From: VFZP01 sp043730365
Lineage (GTDB): Bacteria; Acidobacteriota; Terriglobia; Bryobacterales; Bryobacteraceae
Length of the DNA stretch: 8,224 nt
Assembly (NCBI GenBank): GCA_043730365.1
Contig: JAYTKJ010000655.1
Coordinates: 1 to 8,224 of the forward strand
Direction: 5' to 3'
The translations under genes were made by a program, and so were the position numbers. The notes beneath the pieces are model-generated. The model saw only the letters and a list, made by a program, of their open reading frames with translations, did no database searches and was not told where the DNA came from. Within the stretch, counting starts at the first letter, position 1. Each line of letters starts with the position of its first letter. Shown in pieces: positions 7,171-8,224 of the stretch.

Positions 7171-7200
7171 ATGATACGAGATGCCTGGAACGACTTTCAA
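7171..7200 (-). promoter_or_regulatory. Sigma-70-like promoter for the MPN-like gene pair
   Basis: The minus strand reads TTGAAA (7200-7195), an 18-nt spacer, then TATCAT (7176-7171). Each hexamer matches the housekeeping consensus at five of six positions. Transcription would begin about 7 nt downstream, leaving a leader of roughly 20-25 nt with the AGGA ribosome site before the TTG at 7144. The promoter lies downstream of the alternative ATG at 7216, which argues against that start. The consensus used is that of well-studied bacteria. Whether it holds in this organism is an assumption. Confidence 0.5.
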
Positions 7201-7267
7201 GCTGTACCGGTACCATTCGTTCATGAAGCGTACTAAAAGCCCTCGGGCGGGTAGCGTAAGCTGAGGT

Positions 7268-8059
7268 ATGGATATTCCCATATTCCAAGTCGACGCGTTT
7301 GCCCCCCGACAGTTCGCCGGCAATCCCGCTGCAGTCTGTCCGCTCAAGAAATGGCTTCCGGCCGCCACGATGCAGGCCATCGCGGCCGAGAATAATCTGG
7401 CTGAAACGGCGTTCTTTGTCCCCGAAGGCGCTGGATTCCGCCTGCGCTGGTTCACTCCAAAGGTGGAAGTGGATCTGTGCGGCCACGCCACCCTGGCCGC
7501 GGCATATGTGCTGTTCACCTACTTGCGCTACCGGAAAGACGAGATCGAGTTCGCATCCCGCAGCGGGGTGCTGAGGGTGTCGCGCCAGGGCAAGCGGCTT
7601 TGCCTGGACTTCCCGGCCATCCCCTTGCAGCGCTCGTCGCCGCCGCCAGCGTTGATCGAGGGCCTTGGCACGCAACCGTTGGAGGTGTGGAACGCGATGG
7701 ACTATTTTGTGGTCCTGCCGTCCGAGGACGACGTCCGCGGCATTCAGCCATCGTGGGAGCCACTCGCGCAGGCCACGAGCCGAGGCGTGATCGTCACGGC
7801 GCCGGGAAAGAAGGTGGACTTCGTCTCACGCTTCTTCGCTCCGGCGGCGGGGATCAATGAAGATCCGGCCACAGGGTCGGCCCACTGCATGCTGACGCCC
7901 TACTGGGCCAAGCGATTGGGCAAGACGTCGATGCACGCCCTCCAGCTTTCGCCGCGTGGAGGCGAGCTATGGGTGAAGTTGCGGGGCGATCGAGTGCTGA
8001 TTTCCGGCGAGGTGAAGCCTTATATGAAAGGGACGATTACCGTACCGCCCAAAGCTTGA
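7268..8059 (+). CDS. PhzF family isomerase
   Basis: PhzF-family proteins have a diaminopimelate-epimerase-like two-lobed fold and catalyse cofactor-independent isomerisations. PhzF itself acts on trans-2,3-dihydro-3-hydroxyanthranilate in phenazine synthesis, but most relatives have unknown substrates. The 263-residue product is complete. It opens with QVDAF and FAGNPAAVCPL (16-26), has the catalytic-Glu motif ENNLAETAFF (41-50, with E46), DLCGHATLAAAY (69-80, with H73), and DPATGSAH (199-206, with D199 and S204). No phenazine genes are nearby, so a phz symbol is not justified. The ATG agrees with the family N-terminus, although GAGG stands only 1 nt before it, too close for a normal ribosome site. 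The gene diverges from the MPN-like gene and overlaps the WD40 gene tail to tail. Confidence 0.93.
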   Translation: MDIPIFQVDAFAPRQFAGNPAAVCPLKKWLPAATMQAIAAENNLAETAFFVPEGAGFRLRWFTPKVEVDLCGHATLAAAYVLFTYLRYRKDEIEFASRSGVLRVSRQGKRLCLDFPAIPLQRSSPPPALIEGLGTQPLEVWNAMDYFVVLPSEDDVRGIQPSWEPLAQATSRGVIVTAPGKKVDFVSRFFAPAAGINEDPATGSAHCMLTPYWAKRLGKTSMHALQLSPRGGELWVKLRGDRVLISGEVKPYMKGTITVPPKA

Positions 8060-8224
8060 CATTTTTGCTCCCGTCGGCGGCCGCAAACCATTTGCCATCC
8101 GGTGAGAACGCCACGGTGTTGACGCGATGCTCGGCTTCTTCAGTGCGCACGGGCCGGCCAGAGGCGATGTTCCAAACGATGACCTTCACTGGCGCGCCGA
8201 AGGCCATCTCGTTCATACCGCCAG
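8037..8224 (-). CDS. WD40-repeat protein, C-terminal fragment
   Basis: Only the last 61 residues lie in the window, and the gene continues past the right edge. The fragment shows a blade ending in VKVIVWNIASGRPVR (12-26), then HRVNTVAFSPDGKWFAAADG (32-51) and a final VKLWAVR before the TAA at 8039-8037. The pattern V-x-x-V-x-F-S-P-D-G-x-x-x-A-x-A-x-x-D followed by V-K-L-W is the classic WD40 blade. The full protein is probably a beta-propeller acting in protein-protein interaction, but its other domains cannot be seen. Its stop lies inside the end of the PhzF-family gene on the other strand, a 23-bp tail-to-tail overlap. Confidence 0.9.
   Translation of the reverse strand, partial: GGMNEMAFGAPVKVIVWNIASGRPVRTEEAEHRVNTVAFSPDGKWFAAADGSKNVKLWAVR

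Noticed and set aside
7231..7236. TACTAA as a -10 element for the PhzF-family gene
   Set aside because: Only three of six bases match and there is no acceptable -35 hexamer 16-18 nt upstream.
7217..7675. Upstream extension of the MPN-like reading frame to 822 residues
   Set aside because: It runs antisense through the well-supported PhzF-family gene, and its low-complexity Arg/Gly/His-rich sequence does not resemble a protein domain.
7268..8059. Naming the isomerase gene phzF with a phenazine role
   Set aside because: No other phenazine biosynthesis genes are present. The family is broad and most members act on unknown substrates.

Overview
The window is GC-rich, tightly packed bacterial DNA, almost all of it coding on the minus strand. 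Gene content suggests a flagellated, diderm-type bacterium. The large MPN-like membrane protein and the eight-cysteine small protein resemble proteins I associate with Acidobacteria of the Solibacter/Bryobacter type. That assignment rests on recollection of family style, not on a search.

Region 1 (about 89-4748, minus strand) is a flagellar basal-body and export operon, transcribed flgB-flgC-fliE-fliF-fliG-fliH. It builds the proximal rod (FlgB, FlgC), the rod/MS-ring junction (FliE), the MS ring (FliF), the rotor switch (FliG) and the regulator of the export ATPase (FliH). Genes overlap by 4-11 bp or are separated by 4-10 bp, which implies translational coupling. fliI would be expected next, but the last 92 bases at the left edge do not look like a FliI N-terminus in any frame.

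Region 2 (4749-4918) is a 170-bp gap with no gene, and it must hold any promoter private to the flagellar operon. I see no convincing sigma-28, sigma-54 or sigma-70 site there.

Region 3 (4919-7144, minus strand) is a two-gene unit. A 645-residue protein carries a degenerate MPN/JAMM-like domain, a transmembrane helix, a coiled-coil and Pro/Ala-rich linker and a C-terminal beta-rich domain. An 88-residue protein with four cysteine pairs (two predicted zinc sites) follows 21 bp downstream. A sigma-70-like promoter (TTGAAA-18-TATCAT) and a Shine-Dalgarno sequence point to a TTG start at 7144. This unit is the least described part of the window.

Region 4 (7268-8224) holds a complete plus-strand PhzF-family isomerase gene, divergent from region 3. 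Its 3' end overlaps by 23 bp, tail to tail, the end of a minus-strand WD40-repeat gene that runs off the right edge.
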